Assembly: GCA_026075535.2 (NCBI GenBank)
Contig: AP026543.1
Span: 10,230,001-10,294,000 of the forward strand
Direction of reading: 5' to 3'
Length of the DNA: 64,000 nucleotides
DNA from: Tricholoma matsutake
Taxonomy: Eukaryota > Basidiomycota > Agaricomycetes > Agaricales > Tricholomataceae
Shown in pieces: positions 32,446 through 43,343 of this stretch. Numbering within the stretch: the first letter of the stretch is position 1; every line of letters begins with the position of its first letter. A model generated the notes under the pieces. That model saw only the letters and a program-made list of their open reading frames with translations. It was not told where the DNA came from and searched no databases. The translations under genes and the position numbers were made by a program.

Positions 32446-33700
32446 TTGAGACACTACCAACCACACGATGAAAGCACTGGCACATCTGCTGATCACCGCC
32501 ACCATCACCACCAAACACTGATACTGACTCATCCACTAATGAAAGTACACCAACCATCACAATTAACCATCCCAACTACTGGGCTGCACCACCTGCCACT
32601 CAAACCAAAATGTTGCCCTCCACACAACCCCTCACTGAAGTGAAGGTCACAAAGATGAAGGAATGCCCAATGCTCACTGCTGGCAAAATCACCCCTCTCA
32701 TTATGCAACTGTGGACCCTTGCATGCAAATGCTACAAGAAGCATGGTGGGAAGACAGATGATGAAATTGTCAGCTACATCACTGAGGGCATGTTTGAACC
32801 TCACCTTGTGGCATGGTACAAAGCTGACCAAACTCGGATTGATGCCCTCTCCCTGGATGGATACCTTGGTGAGCTCTCCCAACTTGTCCTGGAGAAGAAC
32901 TGGGCCTGCAACCATCCTCTCCTCATTGCAAGGCAACCAGGTTTTCATTGACTGGAAAATTGAGATTGAGAACCTGAATGCCATCCTCGCCACCTCTGCA
33001 CTGACCAAGGCCAAACTCAAAAACCAACTCCAATCCAACCTCCACCCTGACTTGAGACTCAACATCAGTCTTGAGCCTGTCCTGGCCACCAAACTTGCCC
33101 CTGGGCCCTCAAGGTAAAGGAGCATGATGACCGAATGCAATGCACCCAAAAACTCATTGACACCTCTGCTGCCACATGTGCCACACGCCGTGGTGAGAAG
33201 AAAGACCTACTTTCTTGACTCACTGACCCACCAGCAAAGGGAAACTCTTCCACCGCCGGCCCCAGCAAAACAAAACAGGTTGAGAAGAAGTGCCTTCCTG
33301 CCCTCACACTCAAAGAATGGACAATCCTTGAAAAACATGCTGGCTGCACATGATGCTGGAAATTGTACGCTGGCCACAAGAACCCTGACTGTCCCATAAA
33401 GGCAGACAACACCTGGCCCAACACTGAGACATATGTCACACTCACAGCACTGGCGGCAGCAACAACAGCAGCAGTGGAGGACAATGAAACCAACTTGTAT
33501 GTCCCTCCCCCTGCTGATGCCCCCTTTACTGTATCCCACATATTTCCTACCTTCTACACCACTGGCCCCCTCATCACCAAATTCCCCATTAAAATCTATC
33601 CACTGATGGACATTGGTTGCCCCTGCACAGTGATTAGCCTTGAACTCTGTGAGCATCTCAGCCTCCGACATTATCCTCTCACTAAAAAAGGAAAATAACA
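32446..33700 (+). pseudogene. gypsy-2 Gag and protease
   Basis: Gag motifs are ACKCYKKHGGKTDDEIVSYI, LVAWYKADQTRIDALSLDGY and QGNQVFIDWKIEIENLNA. A frameshift near 32905-32935 joins two of these frames. The zinc knuckle reads C-T-(TGA)-CWKLYAGHKNPDC, with a TGA where Arg would restore the spacing. The protease region is PLMDIGCPCTVISLELCEHL, in which the family D-x-G is present as DIG. Decayed by frameshifts and TGA codons. Confidence 0.75.
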
Positions 33701-36700
33701 TGTTGTTGTTGACCCAGCAGAAAATCAACTGTGAGGAGTATGTCAAATTAGAGCTGCAATCAGACCAGGGGATATGGAAATCGGGAGTCCACAAGATGAA
33801 AGTAAATAAGGGATTATCATTCCCCATTATATTAGGAATGCTGTTTCTTTCATCAGAACAGATCATGATTGATACCCATGAGTGAACCACCATTGACAAA
33901 TGCTCAAGTTTTGACCTCCTAAATCCACCCCCTCAAACACCCCAGCCCTGGGGCAAACAATGGGTTACTTCCACCAACACCAAAGAAAATTCAGACTCCA
34001 AAACCACCTACACTGGAAAACTCTGGAACACCAGCACTTGCTGGATGCCTTCTCCCTGGACCCATCATGGCCACCATGTGAGACCGCATTGAAGGCCTAG
34101 CATTCCAAGAACTCCTCAAATAGAAAGATGCAAAAATGAAACTCAAATTCGCTGACCACTTCCCACTTCATCTCCCTGATAGCACTGAAGATATCCCTGG
34201 CCACATGTTCCACTGTATCCGACTCAAAGACCCCACCAAGGTCAACAATGGCAAAGGATATGCAGCTCCCAAGAAATACCAAGAACCTTGGAAGAGACTG
34301 CTGGATGACCACCTCAAGGCTGGCCACATTCAGCCATCCTCCTCAGAATTTGCCTCACCAGCATTCTGTGTGCCAAAATACATTGCCGGGGTACCTGACT
34401 TAACAGTTGACCCTCAGTGGGTGAACGACTACTGAGCACTCAACAGTAACACTGTACAAGACAACTTCCCCCTACCCCACATAGATGATATACTTGCCGA
34501 CTGCAGGAAGGGAAACATATTTGGCAAGATGGACATGATGAACTCCTTCTTCCAGACACAAGTACACCCTGATGACATTCACCTCACTAGCCATAAGAAC
34601 ACTGTGGGGACTTTATGAGTGGACCATCATGCCACAGAGTGGATGCAACACTCTGGCCACACATCAGTGCCAAATAACTGATGCACTACAAGAACTCATT
34701 GGCAAGATTTGCCATGTGTACCTTGATGATATCATCATATGGTCACAAACTCTGGAGGAACATGAATGAAACTGCGCTGCCATTATTGAAGCCCTCCAAA
34801 AAGCCAGTATCTACTGCAATCAGGCAAAATCCAACCTCTTTGCCACCAAATTATGTTTCCTCAGTCATATCATCTTGGGGACAGGTATCAAACCTGATCC
34901 CAACAAAACTGACTGAATTGCATCTTGGCCACAACCAATGACTGCCACCAACATCAGGGGATTCCTGGGACTCACCAGATACATTGCCACCTTCCTTCCA
35001 GCACTCGCTGAATATACAAGCGTACTCACACTGCTCACCACCAAGGAGTTTGACTGGGAATTCCCCCCATGGACTGCAGACCAGGCAGCCTTTGAGCACA
35101 TCAAAGACCTGGTTCTCGGCACTGACTGTCTCACTGTAATTAATTACAAAGACAAGGTGTCAAACATTTATGTCACCACCGATGCCAGTGACCGCTGCAC
35201 CAGTGCCGTGTTGAGTTTTGGTGCAACTTGGGAAACTGCAAGACCAGTTGCCTATGACTCCTACCAACTCAATGACGCCAAGAAGAATTACCCTGTTCAT
35301 GAGAAGGAACTCCTTGCCATTGTCAAGGCATTTAAGAAATGGAGATCCTACCTCCTCGGTGCCCATTTCGAGGTCTTCACTGACCACTGAACACTTGAGT
35401 ATTTCCAATCACAGAAGGAGATGTCAAGACAACAAATGAGATGGTCAATGTACATGGCCAATTTTGACTACAACATCACCTACATCTGTGGTGAGGAGAA
35501 CACTGCCACAGATGCACTATCCCACATGCCTGATGCCACACCAGATGCATGCCTCGCTGCCTGCACAATGGTGTACACACCAATGCACCAGCAAAACATG
35601 CCACTGGCATACTAAACATCTCTGCTGACCAGTCACTCCTCAATGCCATTATCACCAGCTATGAGGATGACTCCTTCACCAAACAACTCATGAAAGATAT
35701 CGACATGGGGAGCATCGAAGGAGCAACCCTCACTGATAAGCTCCTCTATGTCAGCCACCAACTTGTGATCCCACAAGATCTCAAGGTCCACAAACTACTT
35801 TACAACCTGGCACATGACACCCTGGGCCATTTCAGCTTTGACAAAAGCTATGAGTTCCTCTGTGGCTCTTACTACTGGCCAAACATGTGCCAGGACTTGG
35901 AAAACACATACATTCCATCATGCACCAAGTGCCAGCAAAACAAAAACCGGACCTCAAAACCCACTGGCCCCTTGCACCCACTACCAGTACCTGATGACTG
36001 GTTTGACACTGTCACTCTGGATTTCATCAGCCCACTACCAGAGGAGGATGGGAAAGACACCATTCTGACCATGACAGACCTCCTCGGCACCGATATATGC
36101 ATCACTGGCATTCACTCCTCATACACTGCTGCCCAAGTTGCCATCGTGCTCTTTGATGAATGGTATTGTGAAAATGGCCTCTTGTCTCTGACAGAGATGC
36201 ATGCTTCACCACTGAACTTTGGACTGCACTCCATAAGCTCACTGGCATTAAACTAAAAATGTCAACATCCTATCATCCTGAAACTGATGGCAGCAGTGAA
36301 CAGACAAACAAAACTGTGAACCAAGCCATTTGATACCATGTCAACAACAACCAGAAGGGCTGGACAGCTAAACTCCCCTGTGTACAGTTCGCCATCATGA
36401 ACACCATGAATGCATCCACCCGCTTCTCTGGTTTCCAACTCAAAACTGGCTGATCTCCATGCATCCTGCCCATTGTGCCCCTCACCAAAAATGCCACTGC
36501 AGAGCAGATCACTGCACATGACATCATTACATGTGTCCACCTCGATGTTCAGGAAGCACAGGACAACCTCCTTGCTGCCAAAATTCACCAGGCATATCAT
36601 GCCAATGAGCACTGGGTGCCAGAGGATGTCTATGAGGTCAGCGACCTTGTCATGCTCTCCACTAAAAATCACCACTGCAATTACAAATGCAAAGGCAAAA

Positions 36701-37092
36701 CACAAGTTGCCAAATTCATGCCATGACATGACAGCCCCTACATGGTCACACACACCTTCCCTGAATGCTCCAAATACACTCTCAAACTTCCCAACAACCC
36801 CAACACCTTCCCTGGTTTCCATGCACACCTACTAAAATGATATGTCCCCAATGACCCACTCCTCTTCCCTGACTGGGAGCCAGCTTGGCCAATGCCAATT
36901 GTCACTGAAGATGGCACCAAGGAGTGGTACATTGACAAAATTGTGGATGCACGCCAACACAGCAGGGGTGTACAATACCTTGTCTGTTATGAAGGATATG
37001 GGAAAGAACATGATGAGTGGTGCCCCAGCTCTGAAATGGCCAACACTGATACCCTCGACTGGTGGGAAGATGAAAATGGGATGGAGGTCTGA
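33640..37092 (+). pseudogene. gypsy-2 Pol (RT-RH-INT-chromodomain)
   Basis: Post-protease text EYVKLELQSDQGIW and FPIILGMLFLS, then RT (HFPLHLPDSTEDIPGHMFHC, GLYEWTIMPQ, active site HVYLDDIIIWS). RNase H follows (YVTTDASDRCTSAVLSFG, YPVHEKELLAIVKAFKKW). The integrase finger is AHDTLGHFSFDKSYEF..CTKCQQNK, and the core starts TLDFISPLPEEDGKD with STSYHPETDGSSEQTNKT. The end is a chromodomain (WYIDKIVDARQHSRGVQYLV, EHDEWCP). In-frame TGA codons sit at Arg positions (VNDY/ALNSN, EEHE/NCAAI, KTD/IASW, FTDH/TLEYF, NQAI/YHVNN, KTG/SPCIL, FMP/HDSPY). A one-base frameshift lies near 34595. Not functional. Confidence 0.85.
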
Positions 37093-37123
37093 GACCCACA
37101 CAATTTTTTCAAGTGGGGAGGAG

Positions 37124-38568
37124 TGTAAGTCTGGCCCCACAGACTCATGACATTACAACAAGTTAATTTATCTACACCACTGTTACACACTTCCATGGCA
37201 CCGTCACAGCCACACACATCATGCTGCTGGAACAGCCACCTATGGCACATAAACAACTCACCAACACCAGATATACCAATGTTTGTGTTACAGTGAGTTA
37301 TGGCCACCCTACACCACCAACACACTCCCACAGTGCTGGCATGGCCACACACATTGTCGACACAATCACCCTTGCCACTGGCAAATATGACAACAACACA
37401 CCAGTGACATACCTCCTGGCAACGGCACCATACATCCTTATTACCCTTTAGCAGTGCTGACATTACCCTATTGATGTGGTACCTTCCCAATATGTGACTA
37501 TGCCCAATGTGGCCTTCCTAAATCACACACGACACCTGATGTGGCCTTTTACTTACATGGTCAATCTTTTCACATATATTACTTACATCTTTATTTCCTT
37601 ACCTTCATTCCTACTTCCATGCAACAAAGGTATAGTAATTCCTTATCCCCTTACACAACAGGCAGGGCAATATTTTGCCTGAGAGAAAATAATGGAGAAA
37701 ATTACATTTTTTCATGTAGCAAACAAGTAAAGAAAAACTGGTGAAAATAACTTATTTTCTGTTCATTTTCTGTTCAATCTGCCTAAGGAAAAATATATCA
37801 TTTTTGTGGAGAGAAAAAAAAGGGAATCTGAAGTGAAAAGAACTTATTTCTTCTTGATTTCCCCCTAATTTTTGCATAGGAAAAAAGGGTGATATTTCCT
37901 GCAAAAGCAAATCAGAAATCTTGAGTGAATATAACTTATTTCTTCCAAATTTTGACCTGGAAAACTGCATGTGAAAAAGTGTAATTTTCTCCTCATGTTT
38001 GCCAGCTTTTCACCAGGAGAAAAAGAAACTCCTGCCTGTTTGGGTCAAGAGCACAGCCACCAATGTTGACATAAGCAGGCAAGAGTTTCTTTTTCTTGTG
38101 GTGAAAATCTGGCAAACATGAGGAGAAAATTACACTTTTTCACATGCAGTTTTCCAGGTCAAAATTTGGAGGAAATAAGTTACATTCACTCAAGATTTCT
38201 GATTTGCTTTTGCAGGAAATATCACCCTTTTTTCCTATGCAAAAATTAGGGGGAAATCAAGAAGAAATAAGTTCTTTTCACTTCAGATTCCCTTTTTTTT
38301 CTCTCCACAAAAATGATATATTTTTCCTTAGGCAGATTGAACAGAAAATGAACAGAAAATAAGTTATTTTCACCAGTTTTTCTTTACTTGTTTGCTACAT
38401 GAAAAAATGTAATTTTCTCCATTATTTTCTCTCAGGCAAAATACTGCCCTGCCTGTTGTGTTTTTTGTAGTGGCTTATGGTTCCTACTTCCATGCAACAA
38501 AGATAATTTGATCCTGTCTTTTAGTAAACCTAAGTCTAGTGTAGGCTGCCAAACTCAGCATCCTTCCA
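37124..38568 (+). repeat. 3' LTR of gypsy-2, interrupted
   Basis: 638 bp of LTR in two parts (37124-37653, 38461-38568) split by the 807-bp palindrome. Target duplication ATGAG follows at 38569-38573. Confidence 0.88.
37654..38460. mobile_element. 807-bp near-perfect palindrome (foldback element)
   Basis: Left arm begins CACAACAGGCAGGGCAATA; the right end is its reverse complement (CCCTGCCTGTTGTG). Arms of about 380 bp pair almost completely around a spacer near 38035-38075. Two mirrored 72-codon frames (37970-37752 minus and 38144-38362 plus) are the consequence, not genes. Compared with the uninterrupted 5' LTR (CCCCTTATTTTTTG near 31770), the insertion lies cleanly between TTA and TTTTTT with no target duplication. 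Confidence 0.88.
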
Positions 38569-39178
38569 ATGAGAATCAGTTGTTGTTACACTCTGTTAAA
38601 CATGTATCTGCCTTGTACTGTGGGATCTTATGACATACAATGATCTAATCCAGTGAAGTCGATGTTAGTTTGCATGGTGACCTTGAGTGTTCCTTCCAAA
38701 AATCACTTCTCTCATGCCAAAACTACTATTCCCAGATAGAATGCAGCAAATTACTAGTTTCTTTGTGTTCTTCATGATGGATAAAAAAGTCGACAAATGA
38801 TTTGTGAAAGAATTGAACATTATATCATAATCTACATGTGGATTCAAGTGTTGAAGCAGTATAGAAAAGTTGGATAACTTTCTAGTATAGCTACCTCTTA
38901 TCTTTGTTTTGGCTACACATAGTATATGTCATGTTACTCAAGTGCTACTGTAGTTTTAAAACACCTGTGCTCATAACTTGTACCTGCAGGTATGGTATTT
39001 GTACAGGTATGGTGTCACAGGTGACAGGTGTGGTGTTGCCAGTGAAACTGTTGGATTATATAATCTGTCACTGCTTAATCAGTGCTTAACAGACCATAGT
39101 TTGCACACATGCACAAGTGATGTGATAGTTCAATCTGTGTCTGGTTATATGGTATCCTTGTTCTGTTGAACCCTATAA
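38569..39178. other. Intergenic, repeat words, no gene
   Basis: AT-rich. 38960-39050 holds CACCTGTGC, TACCTGCAGGTATGG and CACAGGTGACAGGTG words related to 29410-29540. No gene seen. Confidence 0.4.
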
Positions 39179-39252
39179 GACCTGATAGCTCAGTTGGTCA
39201 GAGCATCTGGTATATGTCCAGGAGGGCCTGGGTTCAATCCCCAGTCTGGTCA
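39179..39252 (+). repeat. tRNA-like cloverleaf (tRNA pseudogene or SINE head)
   Basis: 73 nt fold as a tRNA: acceptor GACCTGA/TCTGGTC with one T-T mismatch; D arm GCTC..GAGC; anticodon stem TCTGG/CCAGG with loop TATATGT; T arm CTGGG/CCCAG with loop TTCAATC. A-box TAGCTCAGTTGG and B-box GGTTCAATCCC are good. The anticodon would be TAT (Ile), but position 33 is A instead of T and the acceptor has a mismatch. It sits beside the broken end of gypsy-3, so I favour a tRNA-derived repeat over a working gene. Confidence 0.55.
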
Positions 39253-39318
39253 TCTTTTCTGCATACCTACAGAAACCCATGGTGTCACCTGTGCTACATT
39301 CTAGCCACAGCCTCTTTT

Positions 39319-42300
39319 TCACTCATCGATGATTTCCTCAATGTGGTACTCTTCCAGGCCATCTTCCATCATGACTGGGCCAGGTTGTCCAAGTTCACAT
39401 GAGGGGAAAAGAGAAGTGTTGTTTTGGATGAACCATTTCAGTAAAGATGCATAGAATGTTGGAAACACGTTAGGTGAGTTGGGTAGGCATAGACTGTACA
39501 AGGAAGTCTCAGGAAATGCTGCCATCACCAAGAAGGGTCTGTCCCAGCAAAGGAAAAATTTTGGGACCCTTGATCAGTCTCCCGCTTTGTACTCTCAGTG
39601 GCAGTGTAAAGTGGCAAGCATTATGCAGTCACCCACAAGGTACAGATCCTTGTGACCATGAGTTTTGTTAGTGAAGAACACTTGCAAAATCTTCACACCA
39701 AGCAAGGCATCTTTTGCTTCTGCCACATCAGATTTGATTTGGGCAATCATGCTGTGTGTGGCGGTGGTCTCTGACATGTCATCGCCTCTGGTGCCTGGCA
39801 CCAAGGGAGGCATGATTCATGGGCTGTGCCCCATATGGATTTGAAACCCCAAGAAGCCTGTTGAGGCATTCACAGAGTTCATGATGTGGAAATGGATGAT
39901 CAGCAAGGCATGGACCCAACCTTTCTGGTTGTGTTCCACATGGAAGTGTACACATTGATTTAGTGTCTTATTCATGTGCTCTCTTGCACCATCTGTTTGT
40001 GGGTGGTATGCTGTAGACATTTTCAGGTGTACACCAGTCAAGGTGTGCAGTGCATTCCAGAATTTTGAAACAAAGAGCTTATCACAGTTGGAGATGAGTT
40101 CCAGCGGCAAACCATTTTCACAGTACCACTTGTTAAAGAAGATAGAAGCCAGGTGGGCTGCAGAGATTCAGTCCTTGTGGGGATAAAACAAATGTCTGAG
40201 CCCAGTCTGTCAGTCAATGTGAGGATGCAATTGCATCCCTCATCCTCAGGCAGGGGTCCCAACATACGGAATCACCTTGTGCCTCTGGCACAGGCAGTGG
40301 ATGTAGCAGCCCTTTCATTTTAGATGTGGCACTTTTGTTGCTCTGGCACTCAGGGCAAGTGGGTACATACACTGTCTCAAGGTCTCTGTGCATGTTTGGC
40401 CAGTAATAGCAGTTTCTGATGTTTGCATATGACTTTTCACCACCAAAGTGACCCAAGGAGTCATGTGCCAGGCGGAACAAGTCCTCATGTAGGGTGTTGA
40501 ATCTCAGTATTACGAGACATTCTCCCAAGTATCACAGCCCATGCTCAGTGTGCACTCCGGGCATGCTCGTGTTTAGTGAGGAAAGTTTTTGACAAAATTT
40601 GTTGTGTTTGTACCCCTCACTATAAGGGCAACCTAAGCCTCTAGCAAAGGGAAATCCGAAGAGAAAACTCTAAGGATCCCCTTGCTGATGCCCAGTATAT
40701 GTGAAGATGACAAAAATCAAATATAACCTAAAAATAGAAAAAGGCAGAGATAGGCGGATCAAGGCCACCGAATGACATCATACCAAGGGGTATGTGTCGG
40801 AAGGGGTACTCCGCCTCTAAATATAAAAGTGTCAACATGTACAAACATGATAGCAAGGGAAAATTAGTAATAAAATCCGGAAAAATCATAGAAAATGAAG
40901 AATAGAAGGAAATGAGGTGGGGAAAAATATAGGACGAACATAAAAAATAGGAAAAACACACAGGGCACCCCCCTAGTCCCCTTACACTCACAGACATTAT
41001 TGAGGAATGACTCATCTGCAGAGATAGGTAAGATTGCGTTGCATGAACTTTGCATTTTCAGCCAGCTGTCCCATCACAACGGGGAATCAGTGACCTTGAC
41101 ATCTTTGGTCACAATTTCACAGGCATTGGCAGGTAAGCAGGACAGTGCATCTGCCACAGTGTTGTCCTCTCCGCAGATGTAATGAATGGACATGTCAAAT
41201 TGAGAGGTGTTCCATCCAGTGGGCCTGTTAGTGTGACAGGTCCTTCTGGGTATCAAAGTTTTCCAGTGTTTGGTGGTCAGTGTATACAATAAATTGTGAT
41301 CCAAAAAGATCTGATCACCATTTCTTAAGGGCCCTAACAATTGCCAGCATTTCTTTTTCATGAACAGGGCAATTCTTTTGTGCATCATTGAGCTGCATCA
41401 AGTCAAATGCAACAGGCTGAGCTGTCTCCCAGTTCTGTCCACAGCTTAGGACAGTACCTGTTCTCAAGTCACTTGCATTGCAAGTCACAAAGATTCTGTT
41501 CTCTCCAGGTGCAGTATGGTCAATCACCATCAGGCATTTGTGGCTGACAACAAGAGATTTTATTGCCTCAAATGCAAGCTGGTGTGTGGAAGACCATGTT
41601 GGAAAGTTCTTTTCACATTCTTTTGTGGTCAGTGGGGTAAGAATAGTGGTGTGGTTGGCAAGGTGCAGTAGGAACACAGATATTTATCAGACCAGTCCCA
41701 AAAAGCTTCACACATCGGTTGCAGTTTTAGGGACTGGCCAGTTTAGAATCTTATCCACTTTCAAAGAGCATGCCTCGATGCCGCATTGCGAAATTTGGTG
41801 TCCAAGGAACACCAGTTCCATCAAGTAGAACCTTGATTTCTTTGCATTGCATTAGAGGCAAGCTTTTCACAGAGTGTTCATTACAAGTTTAATCTGAGCT
41901 GTGTGCTCTTAGAGTGAGTTTGACCAAATGATGATATTGTCTAAATAAATATGGGCAAAGATCCCAAGGAAGGGGCATAGAGCAGCAGTCACTTGTTGTT
42001 GATGGACTGGTGGTGCGTTTCTCAGTCCCTGAAGCATGACTAACCATTCATACAGTCCCAGCAGTGTGGTGACAGCAGTGAGGTGGATGCTTTCTGGGTC
42101 CATTTTAGTGTGGAAGAAGCTATCCATTATATCCAGTTTGCTCCATATTTTGCCTCAACCAGCATCTGCCAAGATACCATCAATGCATGGCAAAGGGTGG
42201 CTGTCTGTCACTGTGTTGGCATTGAGTTGGCAGTAATCATTCACCCAACGTGGAAGTACTAATGAATTGGCTTTTGGGACAAGGAATGCAGGTGATGTGT

Positions 42301-43174
42301 GAGCAGAGGACAAAGGACAAATCTGGCCAGCATCCAAGTGTTGCTGTATCAGTGTACTCCATGCTTCACGAACCTTTTGTGGGCAGGAGTAATTTTGGGT
42401 GTCAATTGTTTTGCTGGCATCTTTCAGATCAATTTTACACAGTACAGTGTCCAGCATCTCATCCATGTGGGGTATCAGCCTGAACACATCTGTATACTTT
42501 TATTTTATTTCAGCATCTAGTTTATCAAGCTCTTGTTCTGCTGTGAGCTGCTCTATGCATACTCCAATTGCAGCAATTATGTCTATGCCATTAACACATT
42601 CACATCGCGCATCCACCAATATTTGGTGAGATGCACAAACTTCTTTAAGTTCTCTCACAAGCAGCTTGCGATCAGCTTTGATCTTATTAACCATATCTCA
42701 TAATTTAGCCTTTGGCTTCAATGGTATGGGAGCTATGGGGTTCATGAGGTCAAACATGCAGGTGCTATCAATGGCAGTATGGTCATGTGCATTTACAACA
42801 ATATGGTTATGTGAAAGGAATGGAAGTCCTAAGATAATAGGATGACAAAGGCTCAGTGCCACAATGGCATGGACAGTATGTGCAGAATACCAGTTGTTAT
42901 GATCATGCAATTTAAGTTTGACCCAGTGGGTAAGAGAGACATGCAACAAGCTATTGGAATCATTGAAAAAGGCACCAGAAACAGGAAATGGATGAGGCAG
43001 CAGGTGAGTAGGCAGGTAAAGGCGATCAACAAGTGCTTGGTCAATCAGAACTGGAGGAGAACCATGGTCAATTAATGCAAAAACAGGAATATGAGACAAG
43101 CAAGAGGCATCACAGCTATCAATAGCACACTCCCACACAAGGTGGGGTAATAAGAAGGGGACATGGGTTCTCAC
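39319..43174 (-). pseudogene. gypsy-3 Pol (PR-RT-RH-INT, chromodomain cut)
   Basis: The protease has FALIDHGSPPVLIDQALVD with the catalytic Asp kept. RT text includes IPHMDEMLDTVLCKIDLKD, LDAGQICPLSSAHTSPAFL, LTAVTTLLGLYEWLVMLQGL and the active site AHIYLDNIIIWS, where the second Asp of YLDD is Asn (a CpG to CpA change). RNase H has FVTCNASDLRTGTVLSCG and CPVHEKEMLAIVRALKKW. The integrase has AHDSLGHFGGEKSYA..CPECQSNK, FVSKFWNALHTLTGVHLKMS and [10 protein letters not shown]. Solo LTR B interrupts between RNase H and integrase. Several frameshifts and TGA codons are present, so it is inactive. Confidence 0.83.
40621..40986 (-). repeat. Solo LTR, copy B
   Basis: 366 bp, TATAAGGGC..CCCCTTACA, flanked by a perfect 5-bp duplication CTCAC (40616-40620 and 40987-40991). 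It is the same family as copy A; B lacks a segment near the start that A has. Confidence 0.87.
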
Positions 43175-43343
43175 TGAGTCATTAGAATCTCACAACAAAT
43201 CATTATCTCCTCCCATAAGGACTGAACTCTCATTGGGTTGGTATACAGAGGTAATAGAGCAAGACAACATTCCAAGTGCTGATGCAATCAGGAGAGGTGG
43301 GGGGGCAGTCATGGGTTGAGGAGGGCTGAGCTAATTGCGCTGA

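Larger units (their letters stand above)
29648..38568 (+). mobile_element. Ty3/gypsy chromovirus (gypsy-2) with nested insertions
   Basis: LTR start TGTAAGTCTGG at 29648 and 37124; the 3' LTR ends ..CATCCTTCCA at 38568. Target duplication ATGAG is at 29643-29647 and 38569-38573. The 5' LTR is split by a hAT-type element (29668-31220), the leader by a solo LTR (31928-32362), and the 3' LTR by an 807-bp palindrome (37654-38460). The tract AAGTGGGGAGGAG abuts the 3' LTR as polypurine tract. Internal coding order is gag, protease, RT, RNase H, integrase, chromodomain. Many in-frame TGA codons and some frameshifts make it inactive. Confidence 0.9.

Noticed and set aside
17486..37092. TGA read as arginine (a variant genetic code)
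   Set aside because: CGA arginine codons persist in the same frames (for example LIIRPNE and TYFRM in gypsy-1) and the intact hydrolase and secreted protein end at or avoid TGA normally. LTR differences show the same CpG transitions in non-coding DNA, so mutation explains it.
37752..38362. Two near-identical 72-codon ORFs on opposite strands
   Set aside because: They are mirror images created by the 807-bp palindrome and have no recognisable domain or start context.
37654..38460. Helitron
   Set aside because: Insertion lies between A and T without duplication, but the ends are not TC..CTRR and the element is a full palindrome.
39179..39252. Functional tRNA-Ile(UAU) gene
   Set aside because: A at position 33, acceptor mismatch and location in a transposon junction argue against function.
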